Source: Chrysopilus asiliformis (Eukaryota > Arthropoda > Insecta > Diptera > Rhagionidae). Taken from it: 64,000 nucleotides of DNA. Shown here piece after piece: positions 35,911 through 45,733 of this stretch; positions within the stretch are counted from its first letter, which is position 1; the number at the start of each line of letters is the position of its first letter. The position numbers were made by a program, and so were the translations under genes. Under the pieces are notes generated by a model, which was not told where the DNA came from, made no database searches, and worked only from the letters and a program-made list of their open reading frames with translations. The stretch covers positions 22,973,530-23,037,529 of the forward strand of contig OZ035962.1 in the NCBI GenBank assembly GCA_964034945.1, in the 5' to 3' direction.

Positions 35911-36416
35911 TTAAGGTCACAATGGTGCTTTTTATTAAATATTTCTCAATAAAATACGGTATTTTCACGGGTTTTAACCAGATTGAATGTCAAACAAAAT
36001 CAAAACAAATCTCCACGCGATCTGAAATGCTGCATTTCCAGTGGATTATGGAAAAATAGGCCTAAAATACTAGGCAATGGACAGTTTTTCGATTTTGTAA
36101 AGACAGAATTTTTTTGGGACTGCCAATTCACGTTTTCAAGTTTTTCCAAATTCTAGCTTAACTGAATGTCTCCACTAGCGTTTTTTTTTCACCCAATCAA
36201 TAATTGTATAAAACGTAGTAAATGCTTTTACTAGGAATTGATCAGGTTTTAGGACATAATTTATCCCCAATTCGGTAACTGCGAATTCTGCAGTATACAC
36301 GAAATTACATACAAAATTCCGTGAACACTGCAAATTCACAGTTACGAAATTATACTAACATTAAAGTAATATTCATATATTAAAGAACGATAAAAAATCG
36401 CTTATCAAAAATAGTT
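35911..36416 (-). promoter_or_regulatory. Intergenic region: DDX54 promoter side
   Basis: About 500 bp between the GABPB 3' end and the DDX54 start, both genes on the minus strand. It should hold the DDX54 5' UTR and promoter. No TATA box or other element is clear. Confidence 0.4.
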
Positions 36417-36422
36417 TTTATT
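36417..36422 (-). terminator. Polyadenylation signal of the GABPB-like gene
   Basis: AATAAA on the minus strand about 215 nt downstream of the stop codon. Confidence 0.4.
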
Positions 36423-36637
36423 GTAATTTTCTTTACAAAAGCATTATTGGCAATTTTAGTAATATTGTACAGTGTATAGAGAATAATAATCAGTTTCAAC
36501 TGAACATAATGATATTTAATTTAAAACTAAACTTATATATGAAAAAAAATTATAGCATACTCCTATATATATAAAACATGATTAATTAATAAACTTAAGC
36601 GTATGAAAATGAAATGAGCGAAATAAAGTCTCTTGGC

Positions 36638-39116
36638 CTACGAATTTTGTCTTCGGACTGCGGCGGAGTCCCTTTCCTGTTCGAGACGTTCCAATCGAAC
36701 TTTGTACTCTTCGCTTTGTTTCCGGGACACTTCGAGTTGTCTCTGCAGTTCGTCTAACTGCTTTTTTAGTTCGAAAATCTGTCTCGACGCTTCAATTATA
36801 TCCAAAACGGGTGCCACTGATGTTTCTAAACTTGGAATCTTCGAAGCTCTCGCCATTGGAGTGATTTTCGCCACGGCAGGTACTGGAGTTAGTTTTACCG
36901 CCGACATGTTACTCGTTGTACTCAATTGATTGTTACTGCGGATGGTATTTGCCGTCGTTGTTGCTGTTGCATGCGATAGCATAGAAGTTGCTGGGGGTGA
37001 TTGGCAGTGCATCTCAGAGTCTTCTTCGACGTCGCTGTCTGAACACACTTCGATTATGTTTGGGGGTAAGTCGTCCATTTCAGCCGAGGATCGTTTTCTT
37101 GTCGGTGTGAAAATGTGTTTGATCTGAAATTGAGTTAGCAAAAAAATTAAAATTGGAGAACTTTTTCGCCAAATTTGGAAAGATTGCGTCTGAATTTTTA
37201 TAAAATTCTGTTTCAAATTTTGTAAAAAATTGATTTTTTTTATAAAATTTTAAAGGTTTTAAGAAGATTTTGTAAAATCTTTATTTTTTAGAGAAAATTT
37301 CGACTTTTTGACACTAATTTCTTGATTTAAAAAATCTATTTTTTGAGAATATCTGTGGTTTGCGCCTCGGATAGCGGGAAACATCGCTAAATTCAACTCA
37401 ACCAGAAATACACTTTGAATCTCACGATTAGAGTATATAGTCCCAACGCAGCGGCAATTGCTGCATAATTTATTGAAAATCGGTCCACAAATTATAATTT
37501 TTAGTGTATGGCACGTCTCTGCCACTAAATAGAAAATACTCCTAGTGGCAGATACGTTCCCTAATCCCAAAATACTAGTCGAGTATCGAAAACTCCACAA
37601 AAACTTACATTATTTCGACTACTTGATCCCTCGGCGTTAAGAACAGTGCTTTTATTTCGTGAATAGTCTGTTGGAGAAACCATTGATATGGCTGAGTTAA
37701 AATTTGCTGAAGTTTTTGTAGGTGCATTGTTGGACCTGCAGAAAAGACGTTTGTTTTTTATTAAAAATTGTAAACGTTTTTTAGGGAGTTGTGTTGTAAA
37801 TTACTTTGTATTTGTAATGTTTTTAATCGAGCTCATTGGATCCTTTCCATACATTTGTTTAAACGTGTCAACTGATATTACTTTGATGTTCTGTGGAGAA
37901 AACAAAAAAAAAAGTAGTTTTTAAAATTAGTTTTACCAAATTTCTACATTATGATGTGAATAAGCGACCGTAAGAAAAAATACGCCCTAGGTGGGGGCCC
38001 TTATGCTAGAAACAAGTCTCAATGTTTCATCAATTATGTTGTAAAAGTAAATATACAAAAGCATAGAAGAAAATTTTGATCGTGTTCTAAAGTCACGTTC
38101 TAAAATACTCATCTAAAATCTACAACCGGCTCGTGGCGATTTTGGCACCTCTCTAGGGCGGCGCCCACCCCCTACCCCCGGCATGAATCGATTATAAGGA
38201 CTTCCACAGAAACAAAAAAAAATACCTTCTCTTTATTAAATTTTTCTTACCTTATTCTGTTTGATTTGGTGGTCTTTGGCACGTATCAGAATGTTCGGCT
38301 TCTTCCCAATTTTCACGTTAATATTTTTCGGTACATTTGCTGTTTTTTGTAGATTGCTGAGTACGCTAGCACCGCTGCTGTTCAATTGCGATGATAAAAC
38401 ACTATTATAATCATTCCTTGATAAATTCGTATTATTCAGGACTAATTTTCCCGCTTCCGAGAGAACTAATTTCCGGCCACTCTGCAGAGCTGATGTTAGC
38501 GGTGTGTTCTCTGAATCTTCAACGGGCAACATTGAAATTCCATGGCTTTTAAGTAATTTTATCGCAGAATCATTTAATGTTGGTTGATCTAAAATTGAAA
38601 TTGTGATTAATTTTTTGATAAATTAAGATTTTCATCAATTTGGCGGCATTTTTACTGTCTTATCTGTGGTATAATAAAGTATTGTATCCATGAAAGATTT
38701 TGCCCTTTTAATTTTGCCTAAAAAACATTTTCCGAGCACTCCTGAGTCGATTGGAGCATTATTACAAAAATGTCTTTCTGTTTGATTTGTTGATACTATG
38801 CACCGTTTTCGAGAAAATAGAAAAAAAGTATTTCATTTGTGTGGGAAAGGGGAGAAAGAGGGGTCCGATTGGATTTGGATGTAAAATCCTATTCTAAACA
38901 CATCCACCCTTAATAAATTTTTCAATATGACGCACCGTTTTCGAGAAAATTGCAAAAAACTGTTCCATTTGTATGCGGGAGGGAGAAGGAATGGTCCAAT
39001 TTTGCCCGTTCAAGAACTTAGCCTTACTATTTACTAGAAAGGAAACTGTACAAATTTTCAAATGTATAGCTCAATCTTTTCGAAAGTTTTTGTGCTCACG
39101 GATGGACGGACGGACG

Positions 39117-39175
<59 letters not shown>

Positions 39176-42100
39176 GGACGGACGGACGGACAGACGGACG
39201 GACGGACGGACAGACAGACGAAAATCAAAATCTTTTGTCATCCCTAACATCCATGCTTATTCACAAAAGCTATTATTGCTTGTTAATACCCATAACAATT
39301 GTTTAAATAGAAATCGGTATTCACATTTCACTTTGCTTGCTATGAACTTTCGATAATATTGTTAAGCTAAAAATGGTCAAATAAAATCGTATTCAGAGTG
39401 CACTATTGCTTGTTAGAAATGGTTAAAAGTGTTGTTACGATAACAAAAATAAATTTTAGTTGTTTGGGAAGAAAACTTTTTTTTTTTCAATCAAAAAAAT
39501 TGATTTTATAATTCCAATTATGGACATTGTGGCGGAAGAAGAACGGTAAGATAAAAGGATGTGATTTAAAGCCATGAATTATCCATTGATACAGTAAAAC
39601 ACACTTAAATGCAACACGCTTAAATGCAAAGCTCGTGTAATTGCACGCAAAATTTGTGCCTGGAGGATTTTAAAGCATTTTTCATATGAATATATACACA
39701 CGCTTAATTGCAATACTTGCTTAAATGCAACCATTTTCATACTGCAAAAGTATAAATTAGATTAAATTTTACACGCTTAAGTGCACATGTGCAAAAATAA
39801 AATGTAATCACACCAAAAAAAAAGTGATTTTTCTTATTTTTATGTGATAAAATGAAGTCTTAATTAGATTCTTTGTTTTTGTGTAGCCTAATTGAATTTA
39901 AATGTTTATTCCAGGAATATTAAAGTTGCATGTTTATATTTGACTCGCATAATTGCACATTAATGTGTATTACTCAGTGCTTCCGTGCTACGGATAAATG
40001 CAAAACACGGATAAATGCACATTAAATTCTGCGAAGTTCGATGTGCATTTAAGCGTGTTCTACTGTGTTGCTTTTTTAAAGACATTATGTTGGATTACCA
40101 CGTGGATTACCAAGTCAAGTTCTTCGCGATACCAGCGATCCGTTTTCCATAGAAGAAAACAGTTTTAAAAAATATTTATCGTCTCCCCGCAATGCAATAC
40201 AACAATTCGCCAATGCAATACAACAATCCGCGAATCCAATAATACAACAATCCCCGAATGCAATACAACTGCAACTATTAAAATAATTCACAAAACTATT
40301 GCCATAACAACACAACGAACATTTTTAACGAAACTTTTTAACAAGCAAAATTGTGATTACCATTTTCTTTATGGATTGCTATGAAATTTATTGTTACTTA
40401 ACAATATTGTTAACTAACAATAAATTTGTGAATAAGCATGATCCTGGCGTAGTTCATTTTTATGTCCAATGATTGGTTCGATGCGTTACAAACGGTATAG
40501 TAGATCTAATATATTTCCATATAATTCTCATATAGAGTATAGAATATAGAAAAAAATTTCAAATTAAAAAAACCACAAAAATCTGCGAAAAAACGTCACA
40601 ATGAGAGAAACGGGACAGCGGAACGATAAAAAATGATGAGTTAGAAATGAAAAGAGGAGGCAAAAATACGTTTTTGAACTCCCCCCTACCCTCTCTTACC
40701 TTCCACATTATGAAGTTGTACGATCGGCTCCACAAAACTTAAGTCATCATCCTCCATTGTACTTTCACTATTCGAATCGATAATATTTGATGCTGGACTA
40801 TTAACGGTCGCCTTCTGAGCTAATTGTGATGGAATATGATTTATATTAATCGAGCTAGGAACATCCGCTTTACTCGCTAACGTCGCACTTAAGTCCAAGT
40901 CGGATTTTTCTTCTGGATCGTATTCGATTGAGTTAATTGCATCATTTGTCTCCGACTGAAATGAATTTACAAGGAAAAATTTTACTTTAATTACAATTTC
41001 TTTGAGGGATTGTCCCCAAAATGTGTTACGAGTTTAGGAGGGAGGCGGATGGTATGAAACCATACAAAAATCGTGAAAAAGTCGTGACAATGGAGGGGAT
41101 GGGAAAGTGGAGGAGGACGGGAAAAAGGAAAGAGGTATGAATCGTCCAAAAAGGAACGAAAAAAAATTAGCACAACACGTTTTATAGACAATTGCCAAGT
41201 AACACAAGAGGTCGTAAAGTCGACGTCGCATCTTAAATTCTCAACAATTCATTGAGTCTGTGGCCACGGCGTCTACTTTGCGACATATTGTGTTGCTAGG
41301 GAGGCTCGTTTTTCACCTGTTGCTCATTCTGTAGCTTCAGTTGTTTCGCCACTTCGATATCATGCAGCAAATCACGTTGACCGGTTTTGATGGAGAGAGA
41401 CTTTGCTGTTTTTCCAAATTTCGAAACGATTGTAGGATCGGCACCATGCAGAAGTAAAAGCCGTGCAATCGCCTTAAATCGGTTCTCAATCGCCCAATGC
41501 AGTGGCGTCATTTTTAACTGGAAATATAAATATATATGTGAATGCATGTGACTTTCTTATACTAAATCCACGTCAGTGCGCAATTTACACGGTAATCCGA
41601 CAAATAAAATAGTATTAGTTTACATAAAAACAGCGATTTTTTACAAAATCTTAAATATCTCCATTACGGTACAAGACAACAATTTACGGTAAGAGGCAAA
41701 AATTTAGAGAATTTTGCCTGTCAAATCTTGTAATCTAATTTTGACCCACTTCCACTTGAAAATCCTTAAGATTTTATATTTATTTTTTTATTTAAACAGT
41801 ACTTAGTCGTTGTAAGGACAAGGGTAGGTCCTGTAAGGATAACGTGATTATCTTTTTCCTCAAATTTTCGGGAACAAAAAATCTCATCTTGGAACTTTTG
41901 AGGTCCCTGAATTCGATTCTGCCATTAAGAAGTCTGTAAGGATAGCGGAAGGTCCTGTAAAGATAATGTGATTATCCTTTTCCACAGATTTTCCGGAAAA
42001 ATTCTCATCTGGGGGTTTTTGGGGTCGCTGGATCCGATTTTGATGTTAAGAAATCCGTAAGGAAGGTCCTGTTAGGATAATGTGATTCCTCATCGGATTC

Positions 42101-43800
42101 AGCGACACCAAAAATCAGCAGATAAGATTTTTACCTCAAATTTTCCGTAAAAATCTTATCTGCTGATTTTTGGTGTCGCTGAATTAAATTCTGGAGTCAA
42201 AAAGTCCGTAAGGATATCTCAAAGACAAGAATTACACATTTGAAGACTAAAAAGTATAAACAAGCGCGCCGAAAGACGGACAATTTGGATTTTTAGTCAT
42301 ACTAATCACATACAAAAACTAAAAAGGATCAAATTTAATAAAAATATTTTTTTTTTAAAAACTTGTTGAAAAAAAATTTACTAAAAAGGAAAAAAATATT
42401 TTTTTGGGTGCTGTGTATCAGAAATAAAAATAAAACCGAGATAAAAGCATAAAGAACAAAATATCTCGCTTTTATTTCTGATAAACATCGCAAAACAAAA
42501 TATTATTTCCTTTTTAGTACATTTTTTAAATAAAAGCTTTTATTAAAAAAATTTATTTTATGAAAATCTTTTGAGAAAGAATAAATATAGCAGAAAATTG
42601 TGGGAAATGTTATTTTCTTTAATTCATCTCAGGCATTAAACCACCTAAAATGGTCAGTTTTCGAGATAATTGCAAAAAACTATTTGTTTTAAAACGGTAT
42701 AAAGGAAATAACGGTATATTTCGATAATGGTTTGAGATTCGGAGTTCTAGTTAAAGACAAAAGTGTGGCAGATTTTATTGTCTTCAACTTCTGTCAGACA
42801 TTAGACTACTGAAAAACGCAGTTTCGGAGAAAATCACGAAAAACGAAATTACGATTATTGAAAAGCCACCATATTGATCACTTCTGGTTAACGGTTTTCC
42901 ACAAAAATGTGATAGGATCATCCCATTCCAGTGCCAAACATGTCTGCAAAATTTCATAGATCTAACTCGTGTAGTTTTTAAGAAATCTTGTACACAGATT
43001 AATGTAAAACGACTCCAATCTACTCAGGAGTGCTCGGGAAATGTTTTTTAAAGCAAAATAAAGAAATCGAAGAACTGCGCACCTTGTATAAGAAAGTAAT
43101 ATAAAATATTGAAAGAAAGTTTCATTTTATAGAGGCGTTTACCATATCCAAAGCATTGACATCACAGTTTTTTGCTAGCAGAAGTTTTACAATTTCCAAA
43201 TGTCCATAGAAAACAGCGAAATGCAGTGGAGTCCGATCAACTTTGGTCTTTGCATCTTTGTTAATGCCACCGCGCAGTAGTATATCACAAATATCGTAGT
43301 GATTGCTCATCGCAGCGAAATGCAATGCTGACGTGCCAAGCTGGAATTAACAAAAAAAAACAATTAAAATGAAATGGAAAAATTAAACAGAAGTTTGCTG
43401 ACAAAGTAGCCCCAAATGAACGAATTTTGACTAAAATCCTACCCAATCTGTAATAAAAGGTGCTCCTTTGGATATCAAATCGCGGATCTTTTCCAGTTCG
43501 CCGTCCTTGGCATTTTGCAGAAGGCACTTTCCGGCATCTATGATGGACGACTGCTGCTTCATGTTTTGTACGTAAACCTATAATGAAAATACTGTACAAA
43601 ATCGAATTTCCATGATAGAAAAAAATTTCTTCCAACACAGAAAAGAATTTCTTCCAACACAGACAATTTCCAATCAAAATAAAAGAATTTACCTTATTAT
43701 CCAATAGGGTTTCATTGTATGCTCCCTTATTCGTTACAATTAACTTGAATTCCTTGAAAGTCTTGCCCTCAGACTTGAGGAAATCCTGTGCTGAGTTCAT
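36638..43800 (-). CDS. GABPB: GA-binding protein subunit beta-like
   Basis: Beta subunit of GABP: its ankyrin repeats bind the ETS-domain alpha subunit and its C-terminal coiled coil dimerises to form a nuclear tetramer activating housekeeping and mitochondrial genes. Nine exons join in frame: 43,693-43,800, 43,443-43,577, 43,143-43,340, 41,317-41,517, 40,700-40,955, 38,251-38,588, 37,805-37,890, 37,609-37,735 and 36,638-37,123, giving 644 aa, longer than vertebrate GABPB1 (about 380-395). Evidence: GAPFITDW, KTKVDRTPLHFA and LKMTPLHWA match family ankyrin repeats in order (about residues 45-200). The last exon ends in an EL-KKQLDELQRQLE-type coiled coil (about 600-640). The middle is Ser/Asn-rich and poorly conserved. 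The family-like start (Met in exon 2, residue 42) suggests that the 36-codon first exon is an extra N-terminus or an alternative start. Introns 4 (41,518-43,142 side) and 38,589-40,699 are filled with transposons. Confidence 0.9.
39252..40440 (+). mobile_element. 1.19-kb non-autonomous DNA transposon, 3-bp TSD
   Basis: Perfect 16-bp terminal inverted repeats CATGCTTATTCACAAA at both ends, flanked by a 3-bp duplication ATC (39,249-39,251 and 40,441-40,443). The insertion point is exact because the split host repeat is known from other copies. Beyond the 16 bp the subterminal TATTRTT/GTTAA stretches are also similar. No transposase. The superfamily is uncertain: a 3-bp duplication would fit PIF/Harbinger-, Chapaev- or CACTA-like groups, but the terminus matches none that I know. 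Confidence 0.8.
39591..40066 (+). mobile_element. Nested pogo/Tigger-like MITE
   Basis: Terminal inverted repeats ACAGTAAAACACACTTAAATGCA (left) and the inverse of ACAGTAGAACACGCTTAAATGCA (right) enclose about 476 bp. CAGTA(A/G)AAC termini resemble pogo/Tigger elements of the Tc1/mariner superfamily. The expected TA duplication is TA on the left but TG on the right. Inside, ACACGCTTAAxTGCA-type motifs recur several times in both orientations. It sits inside the transposon at 39,252-40,440. Confidence 0.6.
41005..41198 (+). mobile_element. Short MITE with TTGTCC...CGTNACG-type ends
   Basis: GGGATTGTCCCCAAAATGTGTTACG on the left and the inverse of GGCAATTGTCTATAAAACGTG on the right bound about 194 bp in a GABPB intron. 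The family is the same as at 55,233-55,536 and the termini at 719-850 and 28,850. Confidence 0.55.
41570..42300. repeat. R2 fragment plus tandem R5 units in a GABPB intron
   Basis: R2 (AAATATCTCCATTACGGTA) at 41,575-41,720 is followed by about four R5 units of roughly 110 bp, each with CTGTAAGGATAA(C/T)GTGATTATC and a TCATCTGGGGGTTTTTGGGG-type segment, to about 42,230. Confidence 0.7.
42097..42184. repeat. Perfect 38-bp inverted repeat with 12-nt loop
   Basis: The arm at 42,097-42,134 and the arm at 42,147-42,184 are exact reverse complements (beginning ATTCAGCGACACCAAAAATC), separated by CTCAAATTTTCC. It lies in an intron of the GABPB-like gene and would form a strong hairpin in the transcript. 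It probably arose by inverted duplication of one R5 unit. Confidence 0.9.
42330..43090. repeat. A/T-rich hairpin family, then R2 copy
   Basis: TCAGAAATAAAAATAAAACCGAGATAAAAG and the inverted TATCTCGCTTTTATTTCTGA (42,419-42,484) form a hairpin. R2-type sequence (GTGGGAAATGTTATTTTCTTTAATTC) follows from 42,598. Confidence 0.6.
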
Positions 43801-44460
43801 TGTCCCGATTTAGATTGCGGTCAACGTCTGACCTTCAACTTTCTCCGCAGGATGTTGATCTACTAACGGAAAACAACAATTAAACTGAAAGCAATTTCGA
43901 GTGATCAAAAAAAATAAACAAAACGACATTCACTACAAACTGGTAGCACTTCCAAATTCGGAGAAATTTCCCCCAGCGAGCCTCCGGTGTAGTGGACAAC
44001 GGGTTTTTGTTGTCATCTCTACCACAACCCCAAACGACCGTTATTAGCGGAATCGAAACTAAACAATATTACAATTTCACCTGATTTCGATCACGAAACT
44101 GCCGGATTTCAATGGGAAGTGCTTCTGACTGAATATTCAAAGTTCAACAACAAAAAATTGAATACGAAAAATCCGCCATCATGGCTTCCAGTTCCGCCAG
44201 CCAAAGCGGAAGTAACTAATTTGCCGTTTTATTTCAATTTCACCGGATGTGAAGGGAAGTTAATTTCTCCAAAATAACAAAATATTGTTGGAAAATTCCG
44301 TAAATTGATTTTTCTTACCTTTTTCACGGTTTTTGTTCGAAATTCAAGGGAATTCTGGTGATGCGAATTCAAGTAAACACCAAAAAAAAATTTTGACAGA
44401 TACTGACGGCACAAGCGTTACCAGAGGTATAGTTTTAGAAGATGTTCGGGGTTTAGCGAA
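43801..44460 (-). promoter_or_regulatory. GABPB upstream region with clustered ETS-like GGAA sites
   Basis: Between 44,101 and 44,260 lie GCCGGATTT (44,101), GGGAAGTGC (44,114-44,122), CGGAAGT (44,207-44,213), ACCGGATGT (44,242-44,250) and GGGAAGT (44,254-44,260), plus inverted GGAA cores at about 44,184-44,197. (C/A)CGGAAGT is the GABP-alpha/ETS consensus. A stop (TAA) lies in frame upstream of the ATG at 43,800. Confidence 0.4.
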
Positions 44461-44844
44461 TATATGTCTTTCGTACAGAATTTAGTGCCTATTTTTTATT
44501 TTTTCAAATAATAGGGTGAAATTTCAGACTTGTGTCCCAATGTTCTTTTTAAAATTTTTTAAAAATGGAAAAATTAAAAGTTTTCCGGATAATAAAAAAC
44601 ATTTGGTTTTATAGAAATCACTCAACTTAAATTCGAAAGACTGCTTGTTAATTAATTTAACTTATTGCGGTAAGAAATCTATAGTTGTAAAATTGCCAGA
44701 TTTCTAGTCATAATGCGAGACGGCCAAAATTTTCTTTTAAATTCATATATTCAAGAATTTTTAATTCACCTATTGATAATCCTATAATAGAGGTAGCTAA
44801 ACTGCTTGATTTTATCGTGAAATTTTTTATTTCACGATTGCTAA

Positions 44845-45240
44845 AATAACTGAGATCGGTTAATATAAATAAAAAACTCATGTCTGAGGTAGAGAGACTA
44901 TAATCTAGAGAGTGGACATCAGCACTTAATAGACTGTCCCACTGAGTAGGACATTTTATTAACTCAAATTAGTACAGTGTATTAGGCCAGTTAGCATAGC
45001 TTTTTCTCCAGATTAGAATAATCTGTAAACAATTTTTCAATTTAATTAAACAACTACGACTTTCCAAATATTTTTGTTTTTTTCTTATATTAACCGCCTT
45101 CAGTTATTTTGGCAGTTATTTGTAACAATGAATCAAATTTTTAAAGTTTTCGCGTTCGTTTTTCAGCTTGGCGGCCATTTTTACACGTCACATTGTCCAC
45201 TTTCTATATTATAGGCTCTCTAGTTTGAGGTATATAAAAA
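44845..45240. mobile_element. Fold-back element, shorter copy, at duplication edge
   Basis: Homologous to 57,590-58,010: contains GTAGAGAGACTATAATCTAG, CCCACTGAGTAGGACATTTT and the GGCGGCCATTTTTACACGTC segment. Compared with the other copy it lacks the outer left arm and the distal 180-bp inverted arm. Confidence 0.65.
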
Positions 45241-45486
45241 TTGAATAGTTATAAGCGACATATCCTTGCCACACCACCTTTACTTATTCAGCAAAATTTT
45301 CGGCATTTTTTAAAAGCTTATTTAGCTTGTTTCTTTGTCTGTCAGGGTCAAATCTTGTAATCCAATTCCATTCATTTTTTTGTGATATTTCTTTTTGCAA
45401 TACCTACCTATGTAAATCTCAGTCCTACTAATATACTTCTCATGACAACAATTGCTGAAAAATACACAGGAAATAGCAAAAATCCA

Positions 45487-45492
45487 TTTATT
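45487..45492 (-). terminator. Polyadenylation signal, ANK-TPR gene copy 1
   Basis: AATAAA about 240 nt after the stop codon; conserved in copy 2 at 58,620-58,625. Confidence 0.45.
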
Positions 45493-45733
45493 TTGAATTC
45501 TAGTCAAGTATAATAAAATTATATTTAATTCTATCGAATGGAAAAATTCAACTCTTTTAAAAATGAAATTACTAAAATTCAATGACAAAATCAACATATG
45601 AAAAATTCGATAAAATATAAAATTAAACAAAAACTTAAACAATCTTCAAATTAAAAAGAGAAAAAAAAACTTGTTTTCTGCTGTTTAGCATTAAAATTAA
45701 CAAATAAAAAGTTAAATTCAAACTTATTTCACT

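Larger units (their letters stand above)
38780..40550 (+). repeat. Dispersed repeat R1 split by a later transposon
   Basis: R1 runs 38,780-39,251, with an (RGAC)n array at about 39,098-39,222, and resumes at 40,444 with CTGGCGTAGTTCATTTTTAT and GATTGGTTCGATGCGTTACA. The original joint ACATCCTGG is interrupted by the element at 39,252-40,440. It lies within a GABPB intron. Confidence 0.85.

Noticed and set aside
39098..39222. CRISPR-like or satellite array
   Set aside because: It is a simple RGAC tetranucleotide tract without spacers.
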